Made by a program: the position numbers and the translations under genes | In this document: positions 62,812-64,000 of the stretch, in pieces | Layout: each line of letters opens with the position of its first letter | How positions within the stretch are numbered: the first letter of the stretch is position 1 | NCBI GenBank assembly: GCA_949372955.1 | Contig: CASIAX010000004.1 | Location: 1-64,000, forward strand | DNA length: 64,000 nt | Reading direction: 5' to 3' | Source: SGZJ01 sp949372955 | Lineage (GTDB): Bacteria > Bacteroidota > Bacteroidia > Flavobacteriales > Flavobacteriaceae | Notes under the pieces: model-generated | What the model was told of the DNA's origin: nothing | Databases searched by the model: none | What the model saw: the letters and a program-made list of their open reading frames with translations, nothing else

Positions 62812-63912
62812 ATGGAATATAAAAAAAGAAAGCAAGCTATATTATTATTATCTGACGGTACTATGTTTTATGGTAAGTCTGTTTTTGGAGATGGTACTGC
62901 TTATGGAGAAGTTTGTTTTAATACCGGCATGACTGGTTATCAAGAAATATATACTGATCCTTCTTATTTTGGTCAGTTAATGATTATGACCAATCCACAT
63001 ATAGGTAATTATGGAATAAATAATGATGAGTCTGAATCAGACTCCATCAAAATCTCAGGTTTAATATGTAAAAACTTTAGTTATAATTACTCTAGAGAAT
63101 TGGCAGATAGTTCTCTTGAGGATTTTTTAAATAAGAACAATCTTTTTGCAATTTCTGATATTGATACACGAGCCTTAGTTAGTTATATTAGGGAGAATGG
63201 AGCTATGAATGCTGTTATAACTACTGATATTGATAGTTTAGAAAGCTTATCAAAAAAACTACTTTCTGTTCCTTCTATGATAGGGCTTGAATTAGCGTCA
63301 AAGGTTTCAACTAAATCTGCATATTTTTTTGGAAATGAAAAATCTAAGTTTAAAGTAGCTGCTCTAGATTTAGGAATTAAAAAAAATATTTTAAGGAATT
63401 TAGCGAGTAGAGATGTTTATATAAAAGTTTTTCCTTTTGATACATCTTTTGATGAAATGAGTAAATGGAATCCTGATGGTTATTTTTTGTCAAATGGCCC
63501 AGGAGATCCCGAACCTTTGAAAAGTGCTCAGTTAGTTGCTAAAAAAATAATAGAAAAGAACTTGCCTCTTTTTGGAATTTGCCTTGGACATCAAATTATT
63601 GCGCTTGCAAGCGGAATAGCTACATACAAAATGCATAATGGTCATCGAGGTATAAACCATCCTGTGAAAAACTTAATTACTGGCAAGGGCGAAATAACTT
63701 CTCAAAACCATGGTTTTGCAGTAAATAAAGAAGATGCTCAAGCTAATGAGGATATAGAAATCACTCATATTCACTTGAATGATGATACTGTTGCTGGTAT
63801 TAGGCTTAAAAATAGTAATTGTTTTTCTGTCCAATTTCATCCTGAGGCTAGTCCAGGCCCTCATGATTCCTCGTATTTGTTTGATGAGTTTGTTGAGAAC
63901 ATGAAGAAATAA
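62812..63912 (+). CDS. carA: Carbamoyl-phosphate synthase small subunit
   Basis: 366 residues. The N-terminal CPSase domain has GYQEIYTDPSYFGQLMIMTNPHIGNYG; the C-terminal class I glutaminase has the nucleophile motif LFGICLGHQIIALA and the HPEASPGPHD catalytic His. It releases ammonia from glutamine for carbamoyl phosphate, used in pyrimidine and arginine synthesis. The large subunit carB is not in the window. In Flavobacteriia carA is often followed by eno, which would fit the next promoter. Confidence 0.97.
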   Translation: MEYKKRKQAILLLSDGTMFYGKSVFGDGTAYGEVCFNTGMTGYQEIYTDPSYFGQLMIMTNPHIGNYGINNDESESDSIKISGLICKNFSYNYSRELADSSLEDFLNKNNLFAISDIDTRALVSYIRENGAMNAVITTDIDSLESLSKKLLSVPSMIGLELASKVSTKSAYFFGNEKSKFKVAALDLGIKKNILRNLASRDVYIKVFPFDTSFDEMSKWNPDGYFLSNGPGDPEPLKSAQLVAKKIIEKNLPLFGICLGHQIIALASGIATYKMHNGHRGINHPVKNLITGKGEITSQNHGFAVNKEDAQANEDIEITHIHLNDDTVAGIRLKNSNCFSVQFHPEASPGPHDSSYLFDEFVENMKK

Positions 63913-63978
63913 TATATTCCACTATTACGTTTTCGTCAATTTATTCTTATAAATGGATTAAAATCTATTTATATATGA

Positions 63979-63986
63979 TATTTTTG
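63979..63986 (+). promoter_or_regulatory. Promoter -7 box for a gene beyond the right edge
   Basis: TATTTTTG, a perfect TAnnTTTG, 14 bases from the end of the window. No reading frame begins before base 64000; a gene start is expected within a few dozen bases (possibly eno, by analogy with related genomes). Confidence 0.45.
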
Positions 63987-64000
63987 TCAATTAATAATCA

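Overview
The window looks like a chromosomal segment of a marine-type flavobacterium (Bacteroidota, Flavobacteriia). Supporting signs are very AT-rich DNA, SusC/SusD outer-membrane genes, Bacteroidota-type promoters (TTTG, about 19-22 nt, TAnnTTTG) in place of sigma70 boxes, A-rich translation starts without clear Shine-Dalgarno sequences, Flavobacteriia-type protein sequences, and the str-S10-spc-alpha ribosomal block with no tuf gene inside it. Packing is tight. Genes in operons often touch or overlap, and five convergent pairs overlap or abut at their 3' ends, which fits a streamlined genome. I saw no tRNA, rRNA, CRISPR array, insertion sequence or prophage.

Left part (1-11.4 kb). A nitrogen and carbon block has the start of glutamate synthase gltB (leaving the window on the left), a TorF-like porin, an ammonium transporter broken by a one-base frameshift, PEP carboxylase and purT. 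Then come the ribosome-assembly GTPases era and der around an unknown secreted protein with an internal duplication, followed by a MerR regulator and an M23 cell-wall peptidase.

Middle (11.5-33.3 kb). alaS, a DUF983 membrane protein and a threonine-dehydratase-like enzyme run on the plus strand against a minus-strand set: gcvP, then a KAS III-like synthase, a methyltransferase and a family 2 glycosyltransferase that look like a small uncharacterised lipid or surface-glycan cluster. A UbiA-like membrane gene follows that carries a frameshift and lacks an ordinary start codon. Next are purK-purE-M3 peptidase (minus), and divergently adk-obg-mpl-deacetylase-like-HAD phosphatase (plus), then rarA, a rhomboid protease and rlmB.

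Nutrient-uptake locus (33.3-44.7 kb, minus). A SusC/SusD pair with an accessory lipoprotein ends in a strong terminator. A large 13-motif FG-GAP/ASPIC lipoprotein then starts from its own almost leaderless promoter and runs directly into rlmB. No carbohydrate-active enzyme is present, so the substrate cannot be inferred. A BamA/TamA-like Omp85 protein lies beyond.

Right part (44.8-64 kb, plus). A textbook promoter starts one continuous translation block, rpsL-rpsG-fusA-rpsJ-...-rpsD-rpoA-rplQ, followed by a secreted unknown protein, a terminator, carA, and a promoter for a gene beyond the right edge. Only three gaps in this block exceed 30 nt (before rplC, rpsH and rpsD). All three can fold, and the first also holds a 17-codon reading frame. 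These are the most promising candidates for undescribed regulation in the window.
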